Part shown: positions 44,676 to 55,648 of the stretch, in pieces
Layout: each line of letters starts with the position of its first letter
How positions within the stretch are numbered: the stretch's first letter is position 1
NCBI RefSeq assembly: GCF_016132545.1
Contig: NZ_CP066167.1
Coordinates: 518,501-582,500, forward strand
Source of the DNA: Spongiibacter nanhainus
Lineage (GTDB): Bacteria > Pseudomonadota > Gammaproteobacteria > Pseudomonadales > Spongiibacteraceae
Length of the DNA stretch: 64,000 nucleotides
Direction: 5' to 3'
Notes under the pieces: model-generated
Database searches by the model: none
Seen by the model: the letters and a program-made list of their open reading frames with translations, nothing else
What the model was told of the DNA's origin: nothing
Made by a program: the position numbers and the translations under genes

Positions 44676-47675
44676 TTAGGTGGATTTTTCTAGATTTTCG
44701 CCGTTTTGCACCAGAGTGCTGGCGGGAGGCAACAAAATATGGAAGCGAGTGCCCTGCTTGGCAAGCCCTTGCTCATGGATGGGGCTTTCGGCGCTGATTT
44801 CGCCTCCCAGGTCGCTGATAATGTTGTAGACCAGCGCCAAGCCCAGACCGGTGCCCTGTCCGGGGTCTTTGGTGGTAAAGAAGGGCTCGAAAATTTGTTC
44901 ACGCAACTTGTCGTCGATACCGCTGCCCTGGTCGGTGAGGGTAATGTGGACATGGTCGCCGTGAATTTTGTCCTGGGAACGGCGGGCGTCGACGGTAACG
45001 TGGGCGACCTCTTTGCTGGCGTCCTGGGCGTTGGAAATCAGATTGATGAACACCTGCATCAGGCGCTGGTAATCGCCCGCCACCTGAATGTTGGGGGGGC
45101 AGCGGTTGTCGTAGCAGGTTTGCTTGGCGCCACTGTCCAGGCTGAGCAGGTGCATGGCCTCGTCGACGCAGTCGCGCACGGTGACTGCCTCAAAAGCCTG
45201 GGAGGGGTCGTCTCGCCCGGTGTGGGCAAAGTTGACCAGGCTCTGCACAATGCTGCTTATGCGCTGGGTTTGCTTGATGATCTGCTCGGCAGTTTCCAGG
45301 CTCTCGGGGTTAGTGGTGTCGTAGCGTAGATTTTGCGCCAGGCAGGCGATGCCGGTGACTGGGTTGCCGATTTCGTGAGCGACACCGGCGGCGAGACGAC
45401 CGATGGAGGCCAGCCGCTCCTGGTGGGTCAGTTCCTGCTCCAGCAATTGGGTGTCGGTAATGTCTTCCACCACAATCAGCAGCTCATTGCGGCCAGCGGT
45501 GTGGGATTCGGTTTTATGGAGGTTTAACCAGCGGTGGCCGCTGGCGGTTTCCATAGAGTACTTGGTCCAGTGGTCATCGTCGCTGTGTAGGAAGGATGAC
45601 AGGCAAATGGCCCAGGGCCAGGGCAAGCCGCTGACTGAGGAGCCGGTGATATCGGCGCTGTCGACGCCGGTGATGGCCGCAATAGACTTATTCCACATCA
45701 GTATTTCCTGGTCGGCCCCCAGGGCGCAGACCCCGATGGGCAGGTTTTCCAGTGTCTGGCGATGGTAGCGGCGCAGGCCGTCAAGGTCGGCGGCGAGGCC
45801 GGTAAGGTGGGTTTGATAGCGCTCCAGCCGGTCCTCAATAAAAGTGATGTCCTCGCCTTCACCGAGCTGGCTGCCGGAGTAGGGCAGCGCCCTGTCAATC
45901 AGTCGGCGGGCATTGCCGGGACCCACCAGTGCCGACAGGTTCACCTCAATACGGTCCCGTATCCGCCGCAGCGCGTAGGGGCGGGTTTCGCTGTCGGCGA
46001 GCTGTAACTCTTCCAGTGCCCGCTGAAATTCCTCTTGGGCGGCGGTGTTGCCCAACGCATCGATGAGCCGGCTGCGCATTTCCCGGGCGCTGCGCAGGTT
46101 GAGGGCATGCCGGCTGGGACGGTTGAGGTCGTCCAGGGTACAAGCCTCGGCTGCGCCCCGCTCTTCCTGGCTGGTTTCGGTCATTAGTGAGACTGCGATA
46201 AAAGCGATCACATTGGCGCTCAGAGACAGGCTGCCGCTCATGACCCAGTACGGTGTGCCAGAGGGTAGGCTCGAGAGGGGTAAAAGGTGCTCGGTGTGGA
46301 TACCCAGTAGCGGCAGCATGTTACCTAAGATCCATACCGTAAAGCCGGCGGTCAGGCCGCAGATAAAGCCTTTGCGATTGGCCTGGGGCCAATACAGCAC
46401 CGCCAACAGGCCGGGTAAAAATTGCACGGCGCCGGTCAGTGTCGCTATCAGTAGGTCGCTGAGGCTATGACGCACCGGCATAAACTCATACATGCCGTAG
46501 CTCACCGCAATGATGCCAACGATTAAGATCTGCCGGGTCCATAGCAGCCAGCGATAGATGTCCACACGCTCGCTAGTCGGGTAGAACAGCGGCAATGCGA
46601 CATGGTTGAGGTTCATCGACGCCAGCGACAATGTGGCGACGATGATGATGCCGCTGGCCGCAGACAAACCGCCCAAGTAAATCAACCCAGTTAACCAGGG
46701 TTGGTCTAGGTGAAAGGCCAGCCCTAGCGCGGTGTAATCGGCGGGTATATTGACTTGGGCGGCCTGGCCGGCCCACAGCAAGGGCAGCACCGGCAGGCTC
46801 AGCAACAGCAAATAGAGAGGCAGCCCCCAGCTGGCTGCCCGGAGATTGCGAGGGCTGGGGTTCTCCGCTATCAACATATGAAACATGTGAGGCAGACACA
46901 TCGATGCGGCAAAGGCCATCACCAGCATCATGTGTTTTTCCTGGCTGTTGGTCAGCGAGCGCAGCTGTGCTATCAATTCAGGGCGTTCAGAGAGCCATTG
47001 CTGCATATCAGCGAAGCCGCCAAAAATACTGATCACGGCGATGGCGCCCACGGTGACCACTGCCAGCAGTTTGATCAAAGATTCAAAGGCCAGTGCCGTG
47101 ACCAAGCCGCGGTGACTATCTCTAGCCGATAGATTGCGGGAGCCAAACAGAATGGTGAAGACCATTAGCATTGCGCAGAACAGCCAGGCTCCGAACCGGC
47201 GCGGGTGGCTGTCGTTGGCGATGTCGCCAGCGTCATTGGTCAGTATTAGCACAGTGTCCGACACGGTCTGAATCTGGATGGCGATGAGCGGCCAAATCAG
47301 CAACCCCATGAAGACCGTGGTCAACGTACCAGCCCACTGGCTGCGAAAGCGAAAGCTGACCAAGTCGGCCAGGGAGTTGAGTCGATAGGTTTTGCAGATG
47401 TTGTACAGAGGTTGCAGCAAAATGGGGCTGAACATCAGAGCGCCGGAAAAGCCGACGAAATAGTAGATGTAACTGAAGCCCGCGATTTTCGCCGCTGCAA
47501 TGGCACCGTAAATAGCAAAACTGCCGGCGTAGACGCCCAGTGACAACACGTAGGTGGCAGGGTGATCAATAATCCAGGAGGGAAGGAAGCGGCGGTCCGC
47601 GGCGTAGGCTACCCCGAACAGTAACAGCAGATAGCCGGCCGCTGTAAGCAGCAGCATATTGGAACTAAAAATCAT
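44676..47675 (-). CDS. cbrA: Sensor histidine kinase CbrA with sodium/solute symporter-like domain
   Basis: CbrA is an unusual inner membrane sensor kinase. The first 500 residues form about 13 membrane segments of the SSS (solute:sodium symporter) fold. A helical linker (about 520-630, STAC-like), a PAS domain (about 645-745, [19 protein letters not shown]), a HisKA domain with phospho-acceptor His767 in HEIGNPVTG, and an HATPase domain with N box NLISNAQDA and G box [12 protein letters not shown] follow. The total of 999 residues is close to the Pseudomonas protein. The ATG overlaps cbrX by 11 bases and cbrB follows 52 bases later. Confidence 0.95.
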   Translation of the reverse strand: MIFSSNMLLLTAAGYLLLLFGVAYAADRRFLPSWIIDHPATYVLSLGVYAGSFAIYGAIAAAKIAGFSYIYYFVGFSGALMFSPILLQPLYNICKTYRLNSLADLVSFRFRSQWAGTLTTVFMGLLIWPLIAIQIQTVSDTVLILTNDAGDIANDSHPRRFGAWLFCAMLMVFTILFGSRNLSARDSHRGLVTALAFESLIKLLAVVTVGAIAVISIFGGFADMQQWLSERPELIAQLRSLTNSQEKHMMLVMAFAASMCLPHMFHMLIAENPSPRNLRAASWGLPLYLLLLSLPVLPLLWAGQAAQVNIPADYTALGLAFHLDQPWLTGLIYLGGLSAASGIIIVATLSLASMNLNHVALPLFYPTSERVDIYRWLLWTRQILIVGIIAVSYGMYEFMPVRHSLSDLLIATLTGAVQFLPGLLAVLYWPQANRKGFICGLTAGFTVWILGNMLPLLGIHTEHLLPLSSLPSGTPYWVMSGSLSLSANVIAFIAVSLMTETSQEERGAAEACTLDDLNRPSRHALNLRSAREMRSRLIDALGNTAAQEEFQRALEELQLADSETRPYALRRIRDRIEVNLSALVGPGNARRLIDRALPYSGSQLGEGEDITFIEDRLERYQTHLTGLAADLDGLRRYHRQTLENLPIGVCALGADQEILMWNKSIAAITGVDSADITGSSVSGLPWPWAICLSSFLHSDDDHWTKYSMETASGHRWLNLHKTESHTAGRNELLIVVEDITDTQLLEQELTHQERLASIGRLAAGVAHEIGNPVTGIACLAQNLRYDTTNPESLETAEQIIKQTQRISSIVQSLVNFAHTGRDDPSQAFEAVTVRDCVDEAMHLLSLDSGAKQTCYDNRCPPNIQVAGDYQRLMQVFINLISNAQDASKEVAHVTVDARRSQDKIHGDHVHITLTDQGSGIDDKLREQIFEPFFTTKDPGQGTGLGLALVYNIISDLGGEISAESPIHEQGLAKQGTRFHILLPPASTLVQNGENLEKST

Positions 47676-47841
47676 CGTAGCGCCGCTGCCGCTGGATAAA
47701 GTACACCGCTGCCACCCCCACCATCCAGAGAATATGCGGGCGGTACCAGGCGGCGGAGCTGCTGTATATCCACTCGTTCCAAGCTGGCGCGGTAATGACC
47801 GCGAAACTGATCAAAAGTAGCAGTGGCGAGTGAATGCGCAT
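47665..47841 (-). CDS. cbrX: Small membrane protein CbrX
   Basis: A 58-codon frame overlaps the start of cbrA by 11 bases. It begins MRIHSPLLLLLISFAVIT and continues APAWNEWIYSSSAAWYRP, then HILWMVGVAAVYFIQRQRRY and DDF. This gives two membrane segments with a short loop between them and a basic end, like the small partner subunits of SSS-type transporters. Pseudomonas has a small gene, cbrX, overlapping cbrA in the same place, and coupling between the two has been reported; I rely on memory for that. It is too short for many gene callers. Confidence 0.8.
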   Translation of the reverse strand: MRIHSPLLLLISFAVITAPAWNEWIYSSSAAWYRPHILWMVGVAAVYFIQRQRRYDDF

Positions 47842-47956
47842 AGTGGGGTGGCAGTATGGCGGTCCTAGGTTAGAAGCGGATTATCCGTACAAAATGGCGA
47901 AACTGCAAAACTGGACGCTCTCCGGTTGGCGGCCGTTGCCAGGCCCTCGGGATAGC

Positions 47957-48838
47957 TCAGCAGGGCATCGACAGGGTGCGGGGCAAGTTCTCAAGCTGCC
48001 AGTGGCGGCAGGACCAGGCCAGCAAGGCGTCCAGAGGAAGGTCTGCGGGAGGCGCGGGTTGCCTTAGGTAGCGCAGCGCTTGTCGCAGGTTAGCCTCGGG
48101 CTGCAGATTGTCGATGGCGGGGGCAAAGCTCTGCTTGCTGAGTTTGCAGCCATCAGCACCGGTGAGCACCGGAATATGCAGGTAACGCTGCTCTGGCAGT
48201 CCCAGGCATTGTTGCAAAAAGCGCTGTCGTCCGGTGGAGTCCAGTAAGTCGCTGCCTCTGACAATATCGGTAATATGTTGGTCTGCATCATCGATGACCA
48301 CCGCCAGCTGGTAGGCGTACAAGCCATCGCGGCGGCGCAGTACAAAGTCGCCTTCTTCGGCCAGATTCTGCTGCTGAGGGCCCAGCAAGCGGTCGTCGAA
48401 TAGCTCTACATGGTGATTGACTCGCAAGCGGATGGCGGCGTCATCGGGCACCAGCTCGGTCACGCACTGGCCGGAGTGGATGCCACCGTTGGCGCGCAGC
48501 TGTGCCCGGGAGCAACTGCAGCGAAAGGCATCGCCCTGAGCAAGCAGTGTGTCCAGGGCCTGCTGGTAGAGGTGGTGCCGCTGGCTTTGCCAGACGATTT
48601 CGCCGTCCCAGTGTAGATGATGGGCTTTGAGGCTGCGGATAATAGCCTCGGCGGCGCCGGGTTGTTCCCGGGGTGGGTCCAGGTCTTCTATTCGCAGTAA
48701 CCACTGTCCCTGTTGGGAACGGGCGTCCAGATAGCTGGCCACCGCGCTGACCAGGGAGCCGAGGTGGAGTGGGCCGGTGGGGGAGGGAGCGAAACGACCG
48801 ATATAGGTGCTGTTTTGATGCCGCTGTGCTTTAGACAT
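47957..48838 (-). CDS. gluQ: Glutamyl-Q tRNA(Asp) synthetase
   Basis: This enzyme attaches glutamate to queuosine in the anticodon of tRNA-Asp. It is a truncated relative of GluRS without an anticodon-binding domain. From the ATG at 48838 it has 293 residues. It shows YIGRFAPSPTGPLHLGSLVSA (HIGH-like), the IEDLDPPRE element, Zn-type cysteines in FRCSCSRAQL and GQCV, and a KLSKQ motif in place of KMSKS. It lies just downstream of dksA on the same strand, the arrangement found in many gammaproteobacteria. A TTG seven codons upstream is a less likely start. Confidence 0.95.
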   Translation of the reverse strand: MSKAQRHQNSTYIGRFAPSPTGPLHLGSLVSAVASYLDARSQQGQWLLRIEDLDPPREQPGAAEAIIRSLKAHHLHWDGEIVWQSQRHHLYQQALDTLLAQGDAFRCSCSRAQLRANGGIHSGQCVTELVPDDAAIRLRVNHHVELFDDRLLGPQQQNLAEEGDFVLRRRDGLYAYQLAVVIDDADQHITDIVRGSDLLDSTGRQRFLQQCLGLPEQRYLHIPVLTGADGCKLSKQSFAPAIDNLQPEANLRQALRYLRQPAPPADLPLDALLAWSCRHWQLENLPRTLSMPC

Positions 48839-48922
48839 AGGGCGCGTCAGTGACAGCAAGCCCGGAGCGATGACGAGGAATGCGCCATCGCTGGGCTGAG
48901 AGAGGAGCTGCCGGCGGGGGAG

Positions 48923-49360
48923 TTAGCCGCGTTCCTGGCGCTCTTTAATTTCGTCCAGGGTTTTGCAATCGATGCACAGCGTGGCTGTAGGGCGAGCTTC
49001 CAGCCGCTTGATGCCGATTTCGATGCCGCAGGTATCGCAAAAACCATAGTCGTCTTCGTCGATCAGATCCAGGGTGGCGTCGATCTTCTTGATCAGCTTG
49101 CGCTCGCGGTCTCGGGTGCGAAGCTCCAGGCTGAACTCTTCTTCCTGAGTAGCACGGTCCGCGGGGTCTGGAAAGTTGGCTGCCTCGTCTTTCATGTGGC
49201 TTACGGTGCGGTCCACTTCTTCCATTAATTCCGATTTCCAGTTACGCAGAATCTGACGAAAGTGATTCTTCTGGTCCTCGTTCATGTAGGCTTCACCCTT
49301 TTTAGGCTTGTAGGGGGTGAAGGTTTTCAGGCTTTCAGCTGTTTTTTCTGACGCAGGCAT
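48923..49360 (-). CDS. dksA: RNA polymerase-binding transcription factor DksA
   Basis: DksA enters the secondary channel of RNA polymerase and works with ppGpp. From the ATG at 49360 (AGAGGA upstream) the protein has 145 residues. The coiled coil carries the two tip aspartates Asp65 and Asp68 ([14 protein letters not shown]), and the zinc finger has Cys108, Cys111, Cys129 and Cys132. The frame is open upstream, but the residues there are not conserved. The 199-base gap to the divergent aminotransferase gene shows no gene. Confidence 0.97.
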   Translation of the reverse strand: MPASEKTAESLKTFTPYKPKKGEAYMNEDQKNHFRQILRNWKSELMEEVDRTVSHMKDEAANFPDPADRATQEEEFSLELRTRDRERKLIKKIDATLDLIDEDDYGFCDTCGIEIGIKRLEARPTATLCIDCKTLDEIKERQERG

Positions 49361-49559
49361 GATCGGTCCTCTTACTTTTAACATGCCGAAACCGCGCATG
49401 GGCGGACGTGCGGGCGACCCGGAAGCCACCAAACGGGGAAAACTACCAGATAGTTTGCCCGTGCGCCATAAAAATCGACCCCCTACGTTTGTCGCATTTG
49501 CTGTATGTCGATGCCCCTGTCTGCGCTGTTACACTGATGCTTTCAGTGAGGAGAAAAAC

Positions 49560-50726
49560 GTGGACAGCCGGTTTGCCAGTCGCTTGCGGGATATTGAACC
49601 ATTTCGGGTCGTCGAGGTGCTAACCCGCGCCAAAGAGATGGCGGCGGCAGGGCGGGATATTGTGCATATGGAAGCCGGGGAGCCGGACTTCGCTACAGCA
49701 AAACCGATAGTCGACGCCGCCAAAAAAGCGCTGGATAACGGACACACTTACTATACGCCGGCCACCGGGATAACGCCGCTGCGGGAGGCGATCGCCGAGT
49801 TCTATCGCAGTGACTATGGCCTGGATATCGACCCGCGACGGATTTTGGTGACCCCCGGCGCGTCCGGGGCGCTGCTGTTATTGGCGGGTCTGCTCGTCGA
49901 GCCGGGGCAGGGGGTGATGATGAGTGACCCGGGCTACCCCTGTAACCGGCACTTCTTCCGTCTGGTAGAGGGCGAGGGCCAGCTGGTGCCAGTGGGGCCC
50001 GAACAGCGTTACCAACTGACGCCGGAATTGGCGGCCAGCCACTGGCGGGACAATACCCGGGGGATCATTGTCGCCTCTCCTGCCAACCCCACTGGTGAGG
50101 TGCTGTCGCGGGAGCAATTGCAGGGCTTGCACCAATTGTGCGAGCGGCGCGGCGGCTATCTCATCGTCGACGAGATTTATCACGGCCTGAACTACAGTGG
50201 CGACACCCCCAGTGTGCTGTCGATTACTGACGACGCCTTTGTCATTAATAGCTTTTCCAAATACTTCGGTATGACCGGTTGGCGTTTGGGCTGGTTGGTG
50301 GCGCCGGAGGCGGCCGTGCCAGAGCTGAAGAAGCTGGCTCAGAACCTGTTTATTTCCATGTCCACCATGGCGCAGTATGCGGCGCTGGCAGCCTTTGAGC
50401 CCGCTACCCGGGAAATACTGGACCAGCGCCGTGCCGCCTTTGCTCAGCGCCGGGATTTTCTTTATCCGGCGTTGTGCGAGTTGGGTTTTGATATCCCCCA
50501 CAAACCCGACGGCGCCTTCTATCTTTATGCCGGTATCGACAAGTTCAACACCGACAGTCCCAGTCTGTGCCTGAAACTGTTGGAGGAGCTTGGCGTGGCC
50601 ATCACGCCGGGGGCGGATTTTGGTCGTCACCGGGCCGACCAGCACGTCCGTTTTGCCTATACCACCGGTCTCGATCGCTTGGAAGAAGCAGTCAGCCGTT
50701 TGCAGCGGGCCTCTCTTACCCAGTGA
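49560..50726 (+). CDS. Class I/II pyridoxal-phosphate aminotransferase
   Basis: The 388-residue protein is a fold-type I aminotransferase of the AspC/YfdZ-like group. It has EAGEPDF, TYYTPATGITPLREAIAEFY, VASPANPTGEVLS, the IVDEIYHGLNY aspartate, and the PLP lysine in SFSKYFGMTGWRLGW. The start is a GTG at 49560, preceded by AGGAG. A hairpin (CACTGA at 49532-49537, TCAGTG at 49543-49548) ends exactly where the ribosome binding site begins and may influence translation. The substrate is unknown; context (dksA, Nudix) gives no clue. Confidence 0.9.
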   Translation: MDSRFASRLRDIEPFRVVEVLTRAKEMAAAGRDIVHMEAGEPDFATAKPIVDAAKKALDNGHTYYTPATGITPLREAIAEFYRSDYGLDIDPRRILVTPGASGALLLLAGLLVEPGQGVMMSDPGYPCNRHFFRLVEGEGQLVPVGPEQRYQLTPELAASHWRDNTRGIIVASPANPTGEVLSREQLQGLHQLCERRGGYLIVDEIYHGLNYSGDTPSVLSITDDAFVINSFSKYFGMTGWRLGWLVAPEAAVPELKKLAQNLFISMSTMAQYAALAAFEPATREILDQRRAAFAQRRDFLYPALCELGFDIPHKPDGAFYLYAGIDKFNTDSPSLCLKLLEELGVAITPGADFGRHRADQHVRFAYTTGLDRLEEAVSRLQRASLTQ

Positions 50727-50793
50727 GCCCCTGCTGCCCAGTGAGTCTGATGGCAAAAAAAATTACAATGGTTGTCCAGTTGCCACCATCAGG

Positions 50794-51441
50794 ATGCCGG
50801 TTTTGACCCACAGCCCCCACCCCACAGCGCTTCAGGCCATGTCCACCCGCATGCGGAATTTCCGCCCACGGCGGCGCTGGTGGCGGCGTTGGGTGAAGCG
50901 TTCTGCGGTGGCCTTGATCCTGCGTCAGTCCCACGGCGAGATCGAGGTGTTGATGATTCAACGGGCCGAACGGGAAGGCGACCCCTGGTCGGGGCATATG
51001 GCCTTTCCGGGTGGCCGCATGGACCCAGATGATCGCACCGGCCTGCGTACCGCCATGCGGGAAACCGAGGAAGAGATTGGTATCGATATCGAACGGGCCG
51101 GCAATGTGATGGGCCGCCTTTCCGATCTGGTCAGCCGCCCCCACAGCGGCCGCCGACCTATGGTGGTGTCGCCCTACGTGTTCAGCCTGCATATTCCGGT
51201 ATCCATCGACAGTAATCACGAAGTGGCCGATACCGTATGGGTGCCGCTGACCTATCTGGCCGACCACCGGAACCGTCAGACCATGGAAGTGCAGCGGGGT
51301 AAATTGAATTTCGTCCTGCCCTGTTACCACTATAAAGGTAAGCAGATTTGGGGGATGTCGCTGCGGATGCTGGACGAGCTACTGGAGCTGGTCGGCGGCC
51401 TCGTCTCCATGGTTGAGGAAAATCCGGGTGTTGTTGAGTAG
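50794..51441 (+). CDS. Nudix hydrolase, probable CoA pyrophosphatase type
   Basis: The Nudix box fits G-x5-E-x7-REUxEExGU as GGRMDPDDRTGLRTAMRETE followed by EEIGI. Upstream of the box stands FPGG, and a basic N terminus (RPRRRWWRRWVKRSA) precedes the fold. The overall pattern resembles CoA pyrophosphatases such as NudL, though the NudL UPF0035 signature is not complete. Start choices are the ATG at 50794 (215 residues) or 50839 (200 residues); neither has a good ribosome binding site. It follows the aminotransferase closely. Its last 63 bases overlap the convergent gene on the other strand. Confidence 0.83.
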   Translation: MPVLTHSPHPTALQAMSTRMRNFRPRRRWWRRWVKRSAVALILRQSHGEIEVLMIQRAEREGDPWSGHMAFPGGRMDPDDRTGLRTAMRETEEEIGIDIERAGNVMGRLSDLVSRPHSGRRPMVVSPYVFSLHIPVSIDSNHEVADTVWVPLTYLADHRNRQTMEVQRGKLNFVLPCYHYKGKQIWGMSLRMLDELLELVGGLVSMVEENPGVVE

Positions 51442-52062
51442 CTCCCGGGCTTTGTCTCGGGTGGGGTGATTAATGGCCTTGGCCAAGGTTTGATCGTCGA
51501 CTGCGCCGTCAAACCACTGACGGAACAGCGAGGCGATTACCGGGGATTTTTTAGGGTCCAGATACTGCCAGCGTGAACCGTCGAGAATATTGCCCGACAC
51601 CCGTTCGCTCTTTACTGGCAGCCAGTACACGCCGCAGCTGTTGAGACTGTAGTCGGCAACCCGCCCGTAACTGACATTTGCCTTGAAGGGGTTAAAGCCG
51701 CCCTCGGGGATTTCATCGATGCGGCTCAGCGCCATGATCCACTGACTGCCCACCGGAAAGCGCTCGACATCGGGGCGGCACAGCTCGCCGGTCTTGCCCC
51801 AGATGCGGATGCTTTCCCGGTACTCCTTGCCGCGCAGGATTTCGCCAATAGTCAGGTCGACGCTGTTGCCGCTGCGTTGACTGACCTGGCCGTAGACCAC
51901 CAGGTCGGCACTGCCTTGGACGTCTTTGAAGGGGCCCTGCCACAGGCACTCGCAGGCGCTGGCGAAGGGCGCTGCCAACGCCAGAAACAGCCCGATCAGC
52001 CGGGCTATGCGCCGGCGGCGATGTTTAGATGTCGATAACCACACCCAGGAAATACCCATCAA
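51379..52062 (-). CDS. Exported protein with TIMP/NTR-like N-terminal Cys-x-Cys
   Basis: A basic stretch (KHRRRRIARL) and a hydrophobic segment (IGLFLALAAPFASA) form a signal peptide, which upon cleavage would expose CECLWQGPF. A mature N terminus of C-x-C followed by a strand with GQVSQ and a later paired cysteine is the pattern of TIMP/NTR-like domains found in some bacterial exported proteins. The 130 C-terminal residues are not recognised. The start is uncertain: the ATG at 52062 overlaps the upstream gene by 38 bases, and a GTG at 52044 is also possible. The 3' end overlaps the Nudix gene by 63 bases, convergent. Confidence 0.6.
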   Translation of the reverse strand: MMGISWVWLSTSKHRRRRIARLIGLFLALAAPFASACECLWQGPFKDVQGSADLVVYGQVSQRSGNSVDLTIGEILRGKEYRESIRIWGKTGELCRPDVERFPVGSQWIMALSRIDEIPEGGFNPFKANVSYGRVADYSLNSCGVYWLPVKSERVSGNILDGSRWQYLDPKKSPVIASLFRQWFDGAVDDQTLAKAINHPTRDKARELLNNTRIFLNHGDEAADQLQ

Positions 52063-52759
52063 CGTTTACTTTGGCGCGCTCGTCGTTGTCTTCAAGGTCG
52101 ACGTCAAAGTTGCGGTAGCCCAGTTCAAAGCCCAGCACACCCACTTCGTAGCCGAGATTGATGGTGGTGTCGGTGACTGAGTTATCGTCGATGCTCAGCA
52201 CATTGCCCAGTACCGAGCCGTACAGGCCGGTGAGGGGCAAGTCGAAGCGGGCCTGCACGTAGGCCATGGGAATAACCGGGTCGACGTCGATCTGGCCCTG
52301 GTCAGTGTTGGTTTTTAGGCGAACTTCGCCATCGAAAATTCGCGCCGTGAGGCCGACGTCCAGGTTGAGCCAGTTGTCGAGAATTTCGTAATAGAAGGTG
52401 GCGTCGGTGTGGCCCAGGTCGGTGGTGGAGTCGACGGTATCGTTGACGTTGAAGGTGGCGCCGGCAAAGTTGACCTGCCGCTGAAAATCGTTGCGCTCAG
52501 AGATTTCCAGCTCAGTGCGCTGCAAACGCAATTCGGGAATAAAAATAATCGGGTGCTCCAGCGCCACATAAAAGCTGCTACCGCTGTCGTCGTCGTAGCC
52601 GAGGTCTTTCTCTACATCCAGTGTGTCGCCATTGGCGCGGACGTCACCGCTCCACTTCTGCTGCCACACATAGGCACCGGCGTGGGCGCCGAGGATGTCG
52701 GCCTGGGCGGCCATCGGCGCGGCGGCCAGCAGTGACGCGGCGATCAGTTTTTTATTCAT
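52025..52759 (-). CDS. TIGR04219 family outer membrane beta-barrel protein
   Basis: The 244-residue protein has a clear signal peptide (MNKKLIAASLLAAAPMAAQA), then alternating strands ending in a C-terminal Ile, typical of an outer membrane barrel. The start ADILGAHAGAYVWQQKWSGDV, the ALEHPIIFIPELRLQRTE strand, and the PMAYVQARFDLP segment match the TIGR04219 family, whose function is unknown. The stop overlaps the start region of the next gene. It lies downstream of hemB on the same strand across 77 bases. Confidence 0.85.
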   Translation of the reverse strand: MNKKLIAASLLAAAPMAAQADILGAHAGAYVWQQKWSGDVRANGDTLDVEKDLGYDDDSGSSFYVALEHPIIFIPELRLQRTELEISERNDFQRQVNFAGATFNVNDTVDSTTDLGHTDATFYYEILDNWLNLDVGLTARIFDGEVRLKTNTDQGQIDVDPVIPMAYVQARFDLPLTGLYGSVLGNVLSIDDNSVTDTTINLGYEVGVLGFELGYRNFDVDLEDNDERAKVNVDGYFLGVVIDI

Positions 52760-52836
52760 GGTGTTCCCCCGGGGTAGATATTGTTGTTTGTCACCATACG
52801 ATGTCGGTATGACGGCGTAAATACAGTTCCGTGCCC

Positions 52837-55147
<2,311 letters not shown>

Positions 55148-55225
55148 AAAACCCCAAAACGGTTGAAATTAAACACAGTGCGCCGGGAATTATCCCGGCT
55201 TGGCGGCGCTTCGGCCAGCGGCTCG

Positions 55226-55645
55226 TTAAAATGGTTTGAGCACTGCCAGCAAAACCACAGCAAAGAGAGCAATTACCGGCGCTTCGTTAAACCAGCGATA
55301 GAAGACGTGACCGCGTTGATTTTCGCCGTCGGCAAAACGCTTTACCAGTTTGCCGCAATAAATGTGGTAGGCCACCAGCCCCGCGACAAAGGCCAGTTTG
55401 ACCCACAGCCATCCGGCGCTGAGGTAATAGCTCGGGTTGAGGCTGATCAGCGCCAGGCCAAAGATAATGGTAAGCAGCATAAAGGGCGTCACAAAACGAT
55501 ACAGCTTGCGTTCCATGGTGGCCAGGTGCTCTCGGGTAGCCGGATGCTCGGCCATGGCGTGATAGACGAACAGCCTCGGCAGATAAAATATGCCGGCAAA
55601 CCAGCACACCATGGCGATAATATGAAACGCTTTAAGCCACAACAT
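55226..55645 (-). CDS. hemJ: Protoporphyrinogen oxidase HemJ
   Basis: HemJ oxidises protoporphyrinogen IX in the inner membrane in bacteria without HemG or HemY. The 139-residue protein has four membrane segments with the conserved His8 in LKAFHIIAMVCWFAGIFYL and the family segment LPRLFVYHAMAE, followed by YRFVTPFMLLTIIFG and AGWLWVKLAFVAGL with its conserved lysine. The location beside hemL and hemB supports the role. It starts three bases after the ClC gene stop. Confidence 0.9.
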   Translation of the reverse strand: MLWLKAFHIIAMVCWFAGIFYLPRLFVYHAMAEHPATREHLATMERKLYRFVTPFMLLTIIFGLALISLNPSYYLSAGWLWVKLAFVAGLVAYHIYCGKLVKRFADGENQRGHVFYRWFNEAPVIALFAVVLLAVLKPF

Positions 55646-55648
55646 GGT

